Below, piece after piece: positions 8,602-17,838 of a stretch of 64,000 bases of DNA. Origin of the DNA: Comamonadaceae bacterium OTU4NAUVB1 (GTDB lineage: Bacteria; Pseudomonadota; Gammaproteobacteria; Burkholderiales; Burkholderiaceae_C). The notes beneath the pieces are model-generated. The model was not told where the DNA came from, searched no databases, and worked only from the letters and a program-made list of their open reading frames with translations. The stretch's first letter is position 1. Each line of letters begins with the position of its first letter. The position numbers and the translations under genes are program-made. The DNA is taken from assembly GCA_024372625.1 (NCBI GenBank), contig CP099607.1, positions 186,001 through 250,000 on the forward strand. The letters run 5' to 3'.

Positions 8602-9207
8602 TCAGACGTCGAAGAACACCGTCTCGTCGGCACCCTGCATGCGGATGTCGAAGCGGTAGCGCACGGCGCCGCCTTCCTCGACCCGCCTGGCGATCAGCGT
8701 CGGGCGGCGCGCGGCCGGCACGCTGGCGAGCACCGGGTCGCGTGCGTTGGCGTCCGCCTCGTCGTCGAAGTAGACCCGCGTGAAGACGTGCAGCAGCAGC
8801 CCGCGCATCGTCACGATGACGTTCACGTGCGGCGCCTCGTCGGGCGATTCGGCCCCGGGCTTGACGGTGTGGAAGACGAAGCGGTGCTGCGCGTCGGTGC
8901 CGGTGCCGCAGCGGCCGAAGGCGCGGAAGCCGATCGCCCGGGCCTCGTCCACCGAAGCCGGATAGCGGCCCAGGCCGTCGGGCTGGGTGATCTCGACCAG
9001 GGCGTCGGAGACCGTGTTGCCGTCGCCGTCGATCACCCGGCCTTCCAGCCGGATGCGCTCGCCCGACGCGCCGTCGAGAGTCAGCACGGCGTCGAACGGC
9101 TGGTCGAAGTCGTAGCCGTACTGGGTGGCCGTGAGCCCGTAGGCGAAGTAGGGGCCGACGGTCTGCGACGGGGTCTGGCCGAAATTGGTTTCCAGGGCGC
9201 TCATCAT
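8602..9207 (-). CDS. pcaG: Protocatechuate 3,4-dioxygenase, alpha subunit
   Basis: A 201-residue protein starting MMSALETNFGQTPSQTVGPY, the usual N-terminus of PcaG. GAGGAG about ten bases before the ATG at 9207 supports this start over one 57 bases upstream. It has the dioxygenase C-type beta-sandwich with RVIDGDGN and PDGLGRYP segments. PcaG pairs with PcaH to form the non-haem Fe(III) enzyme that opens the ring of protocatechuate between its two hydroxyls, giving 3-carboxy-cis,cis-muconate. As expected for the alpha subunit it lacks the full iron-ligand set. It lies 31 bases downstream of pcaH in the same operon and acts in the cytoplasm. Confidence 0.95.
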   Translation of the reverse strand: MMSALETNFGQTPSQTVGPYFAYGLTATQYGYDFDQPFDAVLTLDGASGERIRLEGRVIDGDGNTVSDALVEITQPDGLGRYPASVDEARAIGFRAFGRCGTGTDAQHRFVFHTVKPGAESPDEAPHVNVIVTMRGLLLHVFTRVYFDDEADANARDPVLASVPAARRPTLIARRVEEGGAVRYRFDIRMQGADETVFFDV

Positions 9208-9238
9208 GGCGGGGTGCTCCTCGGTCGGCGGGGTCGCC

Positions 9239-9967
9239 TCAACGGTTCTCGAACGGGGTTTCATCGGCGCCGCGCAGCACGATGTCGAACTGGTAGCCCA
9301 GGGCGTAGTCGGGCTCGGTCACGTCCAGCGTGAAGTCGGCCACCAGCCGGTTGCGGTACTTCTCCGGCGTGCCGGTCACCATCGGGTCGTACTGCATCAG
9401 CGGATCGCCGGGGAAGTACATCTGCGTGACGAGCCGGCTCGCGAAGTGCTGGCCGAACAGCGAGACGTGGATGTGCTGCGGCCGCCAGGCGTTGGGATGG
9501 TTGCCCCAGGGGTACGCGCCGGGCTTGATGGTGAGGAAGCGGTAGCGGCCCTCGCGGTCGGTCATGCAGCGTCCCGCGCCCAGGAAGTTGGGGTCCAGCG
9601 GCGCATCGTGCTGATCGACCTTGTGCACGTAGCGCCCGGACGCGTTGGCCTGCCAGATCTCCACCAGCGTGCCGGCGACCGGCCGGCGGCGCTCGTCCAT
9701 CACCTGGCCGGTGAGGATCATGCGCTCGCCCAGGGGCTCGCCGTTCCGGCGCGCGTTGCGCGTGAGGTCGTGGTCGAAGTCGCCGATGCAGTCGTGGCCG
9801 TAGACCGGCTGTCGCAGTTCGCCGAGCGAGGCCTTCAGCGGAATCAGCGGCTGGGTCGGACCGCGCTTGGCGGTCGAGCGGTAGCCGGGGTAGAGGTAGG
9901 ACGGATGGCTGTCCCAGTCGCGCGGGTCGAGGCGGGGCAGGGCGGTCTGCGTGGGGTCGTTCGGCAT
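9239..9967 (-). CDS. pcaH: Protocatechuate 3,4-dioxygenase, beta subunit
   Basis: A 242-residue catalytic subunit of the intradiol dioxygenase. The four Fe(III) ligands are visible: Tyr113 (GRYVHK), Tyr152 (GAYPWGNHP), His165 and His167 (RPQHIHVSLFG). The start MPNDPTQTALPRLDP at 9967 has a CCGGAGAC ribosome binding site; an in-frame upstream start is possible but would extend into the shared promoter region. The enzyme converts protocatechuate plus O2 to 3-carboxymuconate. It is transcribed away from the PcaQ-like regulator, with a candidate PcaQ site about 77 bases before its start, and is cotranscribed with pcaG. Base composition matches its surroundings. Confidence 0.95.
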   Translation of the reverse strand: MPNDPTQTALPRLDPRDWDSHPSYLYPGYRSTAKRGPTQPLIPLKASLGELRQPVYGHDCIGDFDHDLTRNARRNGEPLGERMILTGQVMDERRRPVAGTLVEIWQANASGRYVHKVDQHDAPLDPNFLGAGRCMTDREGRYRFLTIKPGAYPWGNHPNAWRPQHIHVSLFGQHFASRLVTQMYFPGDPLMQYDPMVTGTPEKYRNRLVADFTLDVTEPDYALGYQFDIVLRGADETPFENR

Positions 9968-10043
9968 GCGTGTGTCTCCGGTGGGAAGCACGCACTCTAG
10001 GGTCGGAGAATCATGCTGTAAATTGAAGAATCGTCGATTTCTC

Positions 10044-10058
10044 ATAACCGCTGGTAAT
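10044..10058. promoter_or_regulatory. PcaQ-box-like repeat ATAACC-GCT-GGTAAT between pcaH and pcaQ
   Basis: An imperfect inverted repeat, ATAACC then three bases then GGTAAT, sits in the 95-base divergent gap. Published rhizobial PcaQ sites have ATAACC, four bases and GGTTAA, so this is close but one base shorter and off in the right arm. It lies about 77 bases from the pcaH start and just before the pcaQ start. It could therefore activate pcaHG while repressing pcaQ. Low to moderate confidence without alignment of related promoters. Confidence 0.4.
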
Positions 10059-10062
10059 CCTC

Positions 10063-11130
10063 ATGTCGCTCCCTTCCGCCGACGCCTTCGCCCGTGGCGT
10101 GCAGCTGCGCCACCTGCGCTGCCTGGTCGCGGTGGCGCGCGAGCGCCACCTGGCCCGCGCCGCCGAGCGGCTGTCCCTGAGCCAGCCCGCCGTCTCCAAG
10201 ACCCTGGCCGAGCTGGAGGCGCTGGCCGGCACGCGGCTGGTCGAGCGTGGCGGCCCCGGCCGGCGCGGCGTGCAGGGGCTGGCGCCGGCCGGCGAGCAGT
10301 TGCTGGTGCACGCCCTGCGGGTGCTCGAGGCGGTGGACGCCAGCGCGCTGGCCATCGCGCCGGCCACGGGCGCCCAGGTGCGGCGCCTGCGCATCGGCGC
10401 GCTGCCCAGCGTGGCGCCGGCCCTGCTGCCCGGCGCGCTGGTCGCGTTCCGCGCCCGGTGGCCGCACGTCCAGCTGAGCGTGCAGAGCGCCGCCAACGGC
10501 GTGCTGCTGGACGCCCTGCGCGCCGGCGAGCTCGATCTGGTCGCCGGCCGCATGAGCGATCCGCGCCTGATGACGGGCCTGAGCTTCGAGCTGCTGCAGA
10601 CCGAGCCGCTGGTGTTCGCCGCCCGGGCCGGCCATCCGCTGGCCGCAGGAGGTGCTGGCGGTGGCGGGGGCGGCGCCGGGATGGGCGCCGGCGGCGACGT
10701 CGCCGCCCGCGTGGTGGCGGTGCTGGCCTGTCCGCTGGTCGTCTACGGCGACGGCACGATCCCGCGCCACACCACCGAGGGCTTCCTGTCGGCGCTCGGC
10801 CTGGCGTTGCCGCCGGCCACGCTGCAGACGCTCGACGTGTCGGTGGCGCGGGCCGTGGTGGCGGCCTCCGACGCGGTCTGGATCACCCCGCTGGGCGCCG
10901 TGCGCGACGACCTCGACGCGGGGCGCCTGGTGCGGCTGCCCATCGACACCCCCGGCACCGAGGAGCCGGTGGGCCTGCTGGTGCGCAGCGACGCCGAGCC
11001 GTCGGCGTTGCGGGGAGCGATGGCGGGATTGCTGAGGGAGGCGGCGCGGCGGCTGGCGGGGGCCGCCGCCCCGTCGGCCGGCCGGGTCCGTCGCGGCGCC
11101 CGGCGCGCGCCGGACGGCGCCGGGCCCTGA
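10063..11130 (+). CDS. pcaQ: LysR-family regulator, PcaQ-like activator of protocatechuate genes
   Basis: A 355-residue LysR protein. The N-terminal winged helix (about residues 12-70) contains LRHLRCLVAVARERHLARAA and SQPAVSKTLAELE. The effector domain has a VAGRMSDPRLMTGLSFELL segment that resembles PcaQ proteins. It is divergent from pcaHG, the classic PcaQ arrangement, and would respond to 3-carboxymuconate or a related pathway acid. A glycine-rich stretch of about 20 residues near position 195 looks like an inserted low-complexity loop, and the C-terminus carries an extra basic tail. The function is assigned from family resemblance plus gene order. A generic LysR regulator remains possible. 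Confidence 0.8.
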   Translation: MSLPSADAFARGVQLRHLRCLVAVARERHLARAAERLSLSQPAVSKTLAELEALAGTRLVERGGPGRRGVQGLAPAGEQLLVHALRVLEAVDASALAIAPATGAQVRRLRIGALPSVAPALLPGALVAFRARWPHVQLSVQSAANGVLLDALRAGELDLVAGRMSDPRLMTGLSFELLQTEPLVFAARAGHPLAAGGAGGGGGGAGMGAGGDVAARVVAVLACPLVVYGDGTIPRHTTEGFLSALGLALPPATLQTLDVSVARAVVAASDAVWITPLGAVRDDLDAGRLVRLPIDTPGTEEPVGLLVRSDAEPSALRGAMAGLLREAARRLAGAAAPSAGRVRRGARRAPDGAGP

Positions 11131-11151
11131 CCGCCCGCGCCGCGCGCTGGG

Positions 11152-11937
11152 CTAGAGCAGTCCCGAGATGCGCCGCGCCGTCGCCAGCAGCGGCGGCAGC
11201 ATGGTCTCCTGCATCACCTTCGCGCTCGTGCGGTTGGCCTGCCCGCTGATGTTGAGCGCGGCCACCATGCGCCCGGCGCGGTCGACGATCGGCGCGGCGA
11301 TGGACACCAGGCCTTCCTCCAGCTCCTGGTTGACCAGGCACCAGCCCTGGCGCCTGGCCTGCGCGACGCGAGCCAGCAGGGCGTCGACGTCGGTCACGGT
11401 GTGGCGCGTGAGCGGCTCGCGCGCGGAGGCCTCCAGGCGCGCGCGGGCTTCGGCCTCGCCCAGGTCCGACAGCAGCAGGCGGCCCATCGACGTGCAGGAC
11501 GCCGGCAGGCGCGAGCCCACGCCCAGGCTGATGCTCATGATCTTCTGGGTCGCCACGCGGATCACGTAGACGATGTCGGTGCCGTCGAGCACGGCCGCCG
11601 AGCAGGATTCCCGCACCTCGTGCGCCAGCGCGTCCATCAGGGGCTCGGCGCGGTTCCAGATCGGCATCGACGACAGGTAGGCGAACCCCAGGTCGAGGAT
11701 GCGCGGGGTCAGCGCGAAGAACTTGCCGTCGGTCTCGACATAGCCCAGGGTGTGCAGCGTGAGCAGGATGCGCCGGGCGCCGGCGCGCGTGAGGCCGCTG
11801 GCGGCGGCGACCTCGCTCAACGTCTGGCGCGGCGCGCGGGCGCTGAACGAGCGGATGACCTCCAGCCCGCGCGCGAAGGACTGCACGTAGCTGTCGCCCG
11901 GGCGGGGCGCGTCGGATTCGGAAAGGGTGGTTGCCAT
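11152..11937 (-). CDS. IclR-family regulator of beta-ketoadipate genes (PcaR/PcaU/PobR type)
   Basis: A 261-residue protein with an N-terminal winged helix (LSEVAAASGLTRAGARRIL) preceded by SYVQSFARGLEVIRSF, a start characteristic of the PcaR/PcaU/PobR branch of IclR. The C-terminal IclR effector domain follows from about residue 85. Such proteins bind beta-ketoadipate, protocatechuate or 4-hydroxybenzoate and usually activate the adjacent genes. It faces pcaIJF and the rest of the operon across a 164-base gap that contains a clear repeated operator-like sequence. It converges on the PcaQ-like gene with 21 bases between stops. PcaR is the likeliest identity, because the divergent genes encode the lower pathway. 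Confidence 0.85.
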   Translation of the reverse strand: MATTLSESDAPRPGDSYVQSFARGLEVIRSFSARAPRQTLSEVAAASGLTRAGARRILLTLHTLGYVETDGKFFALTPRILDLGFAYLSSMPIWNRAEPLMDALAHEVRESCSAAVLDGTDIVYVIRVATQKIMSISLGVGSRLPASCTSMGRLLLSDLGEAEARARLEASAREPLTRHTVTDVDALLARVAQARRQGWCLVNQELEEGLVSIAAPIVDRAGRMVAALNISGQANRTSAKVMQETMLPPLLATARRISGLL

Positions 11938-11968
11938 GGGCGTTCAAAGCTCCTAGAATTCATTATAA

Positions 11969-11999
11969 GAACAAATGTTCGACATACGAACAAATGTCG
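11969..11999. promoter_or_regulatory. Operator-like repeats in the IclR/pcaI divergent promoter
   Basis: GAACAAATGT occurs twice as a direct repeat (11969-11978 and 11988-11997), start to start 19 bp apart, so on nearly the same face of the helix. The first copy extends to GAACAAATGTTC, a near-palindrome. CGACAT (11980-11985) and ATGTCG (11994-11999) also form an inverted repeat. Multiple overlapping repeats are typical of IclR-family operators in pca and pob genes. The likely ligand is the divergent IclR protein, controlling itself and pcaI. Confidence 0.55.
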
Positions 12000-12101
12000 G
12001 ATGAATCGAAGCGACGCGCGATCCCCCGGTGGCCCCGGGAGCGCACGGCCGGGGAGGAAGAATCCGGCGACCCCCCTCAATCCCGCAGGAGACAACATCA
12101 C

Positions 12102-12803
12102 ATGATCGACAAGATCGCCCGCTCCGTCGCCGACGCGATGGCCGACATCCGGGACGGCTCGACCGTCCTCATCGGCGGCTTCGGCACGGCCGGCATCCCC
12201 AACGAACTCATCGACGGCCTGATCGCGCAGGGCGCGAGCGACCTCACGGTGGTCAACAACAACGCCGGCAACGCCGAGGTCGGCCTGGCCGCGCTGCTCA
12301 AGGCCGGGCGCGTGCGCAAGATCATCTGCAGCTTCCCGCGCCAGGCCGACAGCCAGGTGTTCGACGGCCTGTACCGCGCCGGCAAGCTGGAACTCGAACT
12401 CGTGCCGCAGGGCAACCTGGCCGAGCGCATCCGCGCGGCCGGCGCCGGCATCGGGGCCTTCTTCTGCCCGACGGGCTACGGCACCCAGCTCGCGGGCGAC
12501 CGCGAGACGCGCGTCATCGACGGCGTGAACCACGTGCTCGAATACCCGATCCGCGGCGACGTGGCGCTCATCAAGGCCGAGCGCGGCGACCGCTGGGGCA
12601 ACCTGGTCTACCGCAAGGCCGCGCGCAACTTCGGGCCCGTGATGGCCATGGCCGCGCGCAAGACCATCGCCACCGTCCACGAGGTCGCCGAGCTCGGCAC
12701 CCTGGACCCCGAGACCATCGTGACGCCGGGCATCTTCGTGCACCAGGTCGTCCGGATCGACCGCGTCGCCACCGAGGCCGGCGGATTCAAGAAGGCAGCC
12801 TGA
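12102..12803 (+). CDS. pcaI: 3-oxoadipate CoA-transferase, subunit A
   Basis: A 233-residue CoA-transferase family I alpha subunit. The GGFGTAGIPNELIDGL segment near residues 24-40 is the conserved nucleotide/CoA-binding turn, and VTPGIFVHQVVRI closes the domain. With PcaJ it moves CoA from succinyl-CoA to beta-ketoadipate. The ATG at 12102 is preceded by GCAGGAGA. The alpha/beta pair also fits 3-oxoacid CoA-transferases acting on acetoacetate, but position directly before pcaF and beside a PcaR-like regulator favours PcaI. First gene of a long operon running to pcaD. Confidence 0.9.
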   Translation: MIDKIARSVADAMADIRDGSTVLIGGFGTAGIPNELIDGLIAQGASDLTVVNNNAGNAEVGLAALLKAGRVRKIICSFPRQADSQVFDGLYRAGKLELELVPQGNLAERIRAAGAGIGAFFCPTGYGTQLAGDRETRVIDGVNHVLEYPIRGDVALIKAERGDRWGNLVYRKAARNFGPVMAMAARKTIATVHEVAELGTLDPETIVTPGIFVHQVVRIDRVATEAGGFKKAA

Positions 12804-12805
12804 CC

Positions 12806-13507
12806 ATGAGCACGACCGACACCACCACCACCACCGCCCCCGCCCCGGCGGCGCCCGCCTACCGTCGCCGCAGCAAGGACGAACTCGCCGCCCGGGTGGC
12901 GCAGGACATCTTCGACGGCGCCGTGGTCAACCTCGGCATCGGCCAGCCGACGCTGGTGGCCAACCACCTGCCGGCCGGCCGCGAGGTCATCCTGCAGAGC
13001 GAGAACGGCATCCTGGGCATGGGCCCGGCGCCGGCGGCCGGCGCGGAGGACTACGACCTCATCAACGCCGGCAAGCAGCCCGTGACCCTGCTGCCGGGCG
13101 GCTCCTACTTCCACCACGCCGACAGCTTCGCGATGATGCGCGGCGGCCACCTCGACATCTGCGTGCTCGGCGCGTTCCAGGTCTCGGCCACGGGCGACCT
13201 GGCCAACTGGCACACCGGGGAGAAGGACGCCATCCCCGCCGTCGGCGGGGCGATGGACCTGGCCATCGGCGCCAAGCAGACCTGGGTCATGATGGACCTG
13301 CTGACCAAGCAGGGCGCGAGCAAGCTGGTCGCGCAGTGCTCCTACCCGCTGACGGGCATCGGCTGCGTCAAGCGCGTCTACGCCGACCTCGCTACGCTCG
13401 AATGCACGCCCGGCGGCCTGCGGCTGATCGACAAGGTCGACGGGCTGGACCATGCCGAACTCGAACGGCTGGTCGGCCTGCCCATCGCTCCCGCCGCCGC
13501 CGCCTGA
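12806..13507 (+). CDS. pcaJ: 3-oxoadipate CoA-transferase, subunit B
   Basis: A 233-residue beta subunit carrying the catalytic glutamate motif SENG (LQSENGILGMGPAP), which forms the glutamyl-CoA intermediate. The stretch GLPGGSYFHH seen in relatives appears here as LLPGGSYFHHADSF. The start at 12806 is two bases after the pcaI stop, so the subunits are coupled. The N-terminal 20 residues are a Thr/Ala/Pro-rich tail (a run of consecutive threonines) that is longer than usual and probably disordered. Works with PcaI in the cytoplasm on beta-ketoadipate. Confidence 0.9.
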   Translation: MSTTDTTTTTAPAPAAPAYRRRSKDELAARVAQDIFDGAVVNLGIGQPTLVANHLPAGREVILQSENGILGMGPAPAAGAEDYDLINAGKQPVTLLPGGSYFHHADSFAMMRGGHLDICVLGAFQVSATGDLANWHTGEKDAIPAVGGAMDLAIGAKQTWVMMDLLTKQGASKLVAQCSYPLTGIGCVKRVYADLATLECTPGGLRLIDKVDGLDHAELERLVGLPIAPAAAA

Positions 13508-13536
13508 AACCGATCCAACGAAAGAGACACCCGACC

Positions 13537-14742
<1,206 letters not shown>

Positions 14743-14744
14743 GC

Positions 14745-15707
14745 ATGGTCGACCGCGCACCGACCGCCGCCGCGCGTTCGCGCTTCCAGGGCGATGCCAC
14801 CGTCTACCTGATCCCCGGCGACCCGGTGCGCAACGTGCGCCTGCCGCGCATGTTCGACGCGGTGTTCGAGCGCTTCGGCATCGACGCCGTGCTGCTGCCG
14901 ATGAACGTGTCGCGGCGCGACTTCGCGGTCTTCTTCAAGGCCGCGTTCCTGGCGCGCAACGTCGGTGGCATGGTCATCGCGCCGCCGCACAAGCCGCTGG
15001 TGGTCGACCTGCTCGACGGCTGCGGCCTGGCCGGGCGCGTGGCCGGGTCGGTCAACGTCGTGCGGCGCACCGAGGGCGGGGCGCTCGAGGGCGACCTGTT
15101 CGACGGCGACGGCCTGCTCGACGCGCTCGACCACTACGCCATTCCCTATCGCGGCAGGCGCGTGCTGGTGCTGGGCGCGGGCGTCACCGGCGCGGCCATC
15201 GGCACGGCATTGGCCGAGGGCGGCACGGTCGGCGGCGCGGCGCACATCGCCTTCCACGACAGCGTGGCGGGCAAGGCGGCCGGACTGGCGGCCAAGCTCG
15301 ACGCCTTCTTCGACGCCGAGGTGGTCGCCGCGCCCGGCAGCGACCCGGCCGGCTTCGACCTGGTCATCAACGCCACCGCGCAGGGCCTGGACGACGGCGA
15401 CGCGCTGCCGCTGGACGTCGATCGCATGGCGCCGCACGCGGCCCTGTTCGACATCCTGCTGCGCAACCAGCCGACCGCGCTGGTGCGGGCGGCGCGCGCG
15501 CGCGGGCTCAACGCGCAGGCCGGCTTCGAGATGCTGATCCAGCAGATGCCGCACTACCTGCGCTATTTCGGCCACGAGGCCGCGGCCGAGGCGGTGTGCG
15601 AGGACGCCGACTTCCTGCGCGAACTGATCTACCCGCCGGCGATGCAGGGCGAGATCGCCCGGCCGCTGCGCTGGCAGGCGCCGGACCGCGCACCGGGCCC
15701 GGCCTGA
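14745..15707 (+). CDS. Shikimate/quinate dehydrogenase-family protein (AroE-like), first of a tandem pair
   Basis: A 320-residue NAD(P)-dependent dehydrogenase of the AroE fold. The substrate domain keeps the catalytic lysine in APPHKPLV and an aspartate in DLFDGDG, the variant of the biosynthetic NTDxxG motif seen in catabolic shikimate-dehydrogenase-like proteins. The Rossmann motif VLVLGAGVTGAA follows. It starts two bases after pcaF, so it belongs to the operon. A biosynthetic AroE would not be expected here. Oxidation of shikimate or quinate toward 3-dehydroshikimate or 3-dehydroquinate, feeding protocatechuate through QuiC, is the best reading. It differs clearly from the next gene, so the two may have different substrates. 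Confidence 0.8.
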   Translation: MVDRAPTAAARSRFQGDATVYLIPGDPVRNVRLPRMFDAVFERFGIDAVLLPMNVSRRDFAVFFKAAFLARNVGGMVIAPPHKPLVVDLLDGCGLAGRVAGSVNVVRRTEGGALEGDLFDGDGLLDALDHYAIPYRGRRVLVLGAGVTGAAIGTALAEGGTVGGAAHIAFHDSVAGKAAGLAAKLDAFFDAEVVAAPGSDPAGFDLVINATAQGLDDGDALPLDVDRMAPHAALFDILLRNQPTALVRAARARGLNAQAGFEMLIQQMPHYLRYFGHEAAAEAVCEDADFLRELIYPPAMQGEIARPLRWQAPDRAPGPA

Positions 15708-15772
15708 GCGCCGCCGGCGCGCCTTTCCGATCCGCTTCCCCGAACTCCCTTTTTTTCCTGGACCCGATCGCC

Positions 15773-16606
15773 ATGATCTCCGGCAAGACCACCCTCATCG
15801 CCCACCTGGGCTACCCGACCGAGGCGTTCAAGGCGCCGATGATCTACAACCCCTGGTTCGACCAGCAGGGCATCGACGCCGTCGTGGTGCCGATGGGCGT
15901 CAGGCCGGAGGACTACGCCGCCGCGCTGCCGCAGATCTTCAGGTTCAGCAACCTGCGCGGCGCGCTGGTCACGATGCCGCACAAGGTCGTCACGATGGGC
16001 CTGGTCGACGAGGTGACGCCCACGGCGCGCATCGCCGGCGCCTGCAACGCGATCCTCAAGCGCGCCGACGGCACGCTGCTGGGCGACCAGTTCGACGGCG
16101 CGGGCTTCGTGCGCGGCGTCGAGCGCAAGGGCCGGCCGTTCGCGGGCACGCGCGTGCTGGTCTCGGGCACCGGCGGCGTGGGCTCGGCGATCGCGGCGTC
16201 GATCGCGGCGGCCGGCGCGGCCGAACTGGCCCTCTTCGACATGAGCGACGCCTCCGCCGAGGCCCTGGCCGGGCGCCTGCGCGCGCACTACCCGCGCCTG
16301 GTCGTCACGACCGGGTCGCGGGACCCGGCCGGCTTCGACGTCGTGGTCAACGCCACGCCGCTGGGGATGAAGGACAGCGACCCGCTGCCCTTCGACATCG
16401 ACCGGATCGCGCCGGAGACCTTCGTCGGCGAGGTGGTGATGAAGTCCGAATACACCCCGCTGCTGCAGGCGGCCAAGGCCAAGGGCTGCGCCGTCCAGGT
16501 CGGCACCGACATGCTGTTCGAGATGATCCCGGCCTACCTGGAATTCTTCGGTTTCGGCACCACGACGGCCGACGCGCTGCGCGCCGTCGCCCAGTTGCGC
16601 TACTAG
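15773..16606 (+). CDS. Shikimate/quinate dehydrogenase-family protein (AroE-like), second of a tandem pair
   Basis: A 277-residue AroE-fold protein, the usual family length. Catalytic Lys is in VTMPHKVV and the paired Asp in LGDQFDGAGF. The cofactor motif VLVSGTGGVGSA and the family signature VVNATPLGMKDSD are both present. FDG in place of NTD is shared with the preceding paralogue and points to a catabolic subfamily. A gap of 65 bases separates the two. It most likely oxidises shikimate (or quinate) with NAD(P)+, supplying 3-dehydroshikimate. The C-terminal MLFEMIPAYLEFFGF helix is typical. Whether this one or its neighbour handles shikimate cannot be told from sequence. Confidence 0.85.
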   Translation: MISGKTTLIAHLGYPTEAFKAPMIYNPWFDQQGIDAVVVPMGVRPEDYAAALPQIFRFSNLRGALVTMPHKVVTMGLVDEVTPTARIAGACNAILKRADGTLLGDQFDGAGFVRGVERKGRPFAGTRVLVSGTGGVGSAIAASIAAAGAAELALFDMSDASAEALAGRLRAHYPRLVVTTGSRDPAGFDVVVNATPLGMKDSDPLPFDIDRIAPETFVGEVVMKSEYTPLLQAAKAKGCAVQVGTDMLFEMIPAYLEFFGFGTTTADALRAVAQLRY

Positions 16607-16617
16607 GCGCTGGCGCC

Positions 16618-17838
16618 ATGAGCATCTTCGACGCCTTCCTCTCGGCGCCCGAGACCCTGGACGCCTTCGGTGACCGCGCGGTGGTCGCGGCCATGCTGCG
16701 CTTCGAGGCCGCGCTCGCGCGCGCCCAGGCGGCCGAGGGCCTGCTCCCCGCGTCGTCGGCCGAGGCCATCGCCGCGGCCTGCGACGTCGGGCACTTCGAC
16801 GTCGCGGCGATGGTGCGCGACAGCGGCCGCGCCGGCACCGTGGCCATTCCGCTGGTGAAGGCGCTGCGCGAGGCGGTGGTGGCGCGCGACGCCGCCGCCG
16901 GTGCCCACGTGCATTTCGGCGCCACCAGCCAGGACGTGATCGACAGCGCCGTGTCGCTGGTCTCGCGCCCGGTGGTCGCGTCGATCGGGGCCGACCTGGT
17001 CGCCGCCGCGTCGGCCCTGCTGGCGCACGCCGAGGCCCATGCGGCGACGCCGATGCTGGCCCGCACGCTGATGCAGCCGGCCTCGGTCACCAGCTTCGGC
17101 CTCAAGTGCGCCGGCTGGGCCGCGCCCCTGGTGCGCGGCGCCGGCCGGCTGCGCGAGACGGCGCGGCGCGCGCTGCAGGTGCAGCTCGGCGGCGCCGTCG
17201 GCACGCTGGCGCAGATGGGCCCGCACGGCGCGGCGGTGCGCGCACGGCTCGCGCGCGAACTCGACCTGGGCGACCCCGGCGCGACCTGGCACACGCAGCG
17301 CGACGAATGGGTCGCGCTGGGCTGCGAGCTGGGCCTGGTCGCCGGCAGCCTGGGGAAGATCGGGCTCGACATCGGGCTGCTCGGGCAGTACGAGGTCGGC
17401 GAGGTCGCCGAGCCGAGCGAGGCCGGCCGCGGTGGCTCCTCGGCCATGCCGCACAAGCGCAATCCCGTCGCCTCGATGGTCGCCGTGGCCGCCGCGCACC
17501 GGGCGCCGCAGCGCGTGGCCGCGATGCTCGCGGCGATGCCGCAGCAGCACGAACGCGCCCTGGGCGCCTGGCAGGCCGAACTGGCGGAGTGGCCGCAGCT
17601 CGCCCTGTCGGCCCACGGCAGCGCCCGCGCGCTGGCCACGGCGCTGCCCGGCCTGCGCATCGACGCGCCGCGCATGCGCGCCAACATCGACCGCCTGCGC
17701 GCCGAACTACCGGCTTCGGCCGCCGACGAATGGTTCGATCCCGCGCTGGCGGCGCACGCCGGCGGGATCGCCCGCGCCGACGTCGCCCGCCTGCGCGGCC
17801 ACCTCGACCGACTCACGCACCAGGACCCATCCGCATGA
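16618..17838 (+). CDS. pcaB: 3-carboxy-cis,cis-muconate cycloisomerase
   Basis: A 406-residue member of the fumarase/aspartase superfamily. The superfamily signature GGSSAMPHKRNP and the upstream VHFGATSQDVIDSA motif are intact, and an LMQPASVTSFGLKCAGW segment is typical of PcaB. It converts 3-carboxymuconate to 4-carboxymuconolactone. It is somewhat shorter at the C-terminus than the longest PcaB proteins, as is common in betaproteobacteria. The stop overlaps the pcaC start (ATGA), so they are coupled. Adenylosuccinate lyase is a relative but would not fit this operon. Confidence 0.93.
   Translation: MSIFDAFLSAPETLDAFGDRAVVAAMLRFEAALARAQAAEGLLPASSAEAIAAACDVGHFDVAAMVRDSGRAGTVAIPLVKALREAVVARDAAAGAHVHFGATSQDVIDSAVSLVSRPVVASIGADLVAAASALLAHAEAHAATPMLARTLMQPASVTSFGLKCAGWAAPLVRGAGRLRETARRALQVQLGGAVGTLAQMGPHGAAVRARLARELDLGDPGATWHTQRDEWVALGCELGLVAGSLGKIGLDIGLLGQYEVGEVAEPSEAGRGGSSAMPHKRNPVASMVAVAAAHRAPQRVAAMLAAMPQQHERALGAWQAELAEWPQLALSAHGSARALATALPGLRIDAPRMRANIDRLRAELPASAADEWFDPALAAHAGGIARADVARLRGHLDRLTHQDPSA

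Noticed and set aside
14745..16606. Biosynthetic shikimate dehydrogenase (aroE)
   Set aside because: The FDG variant of the NTD motif and the location within the pca operon favour a catabolic role; a housekeeping aroE would not be expected in tandem here.
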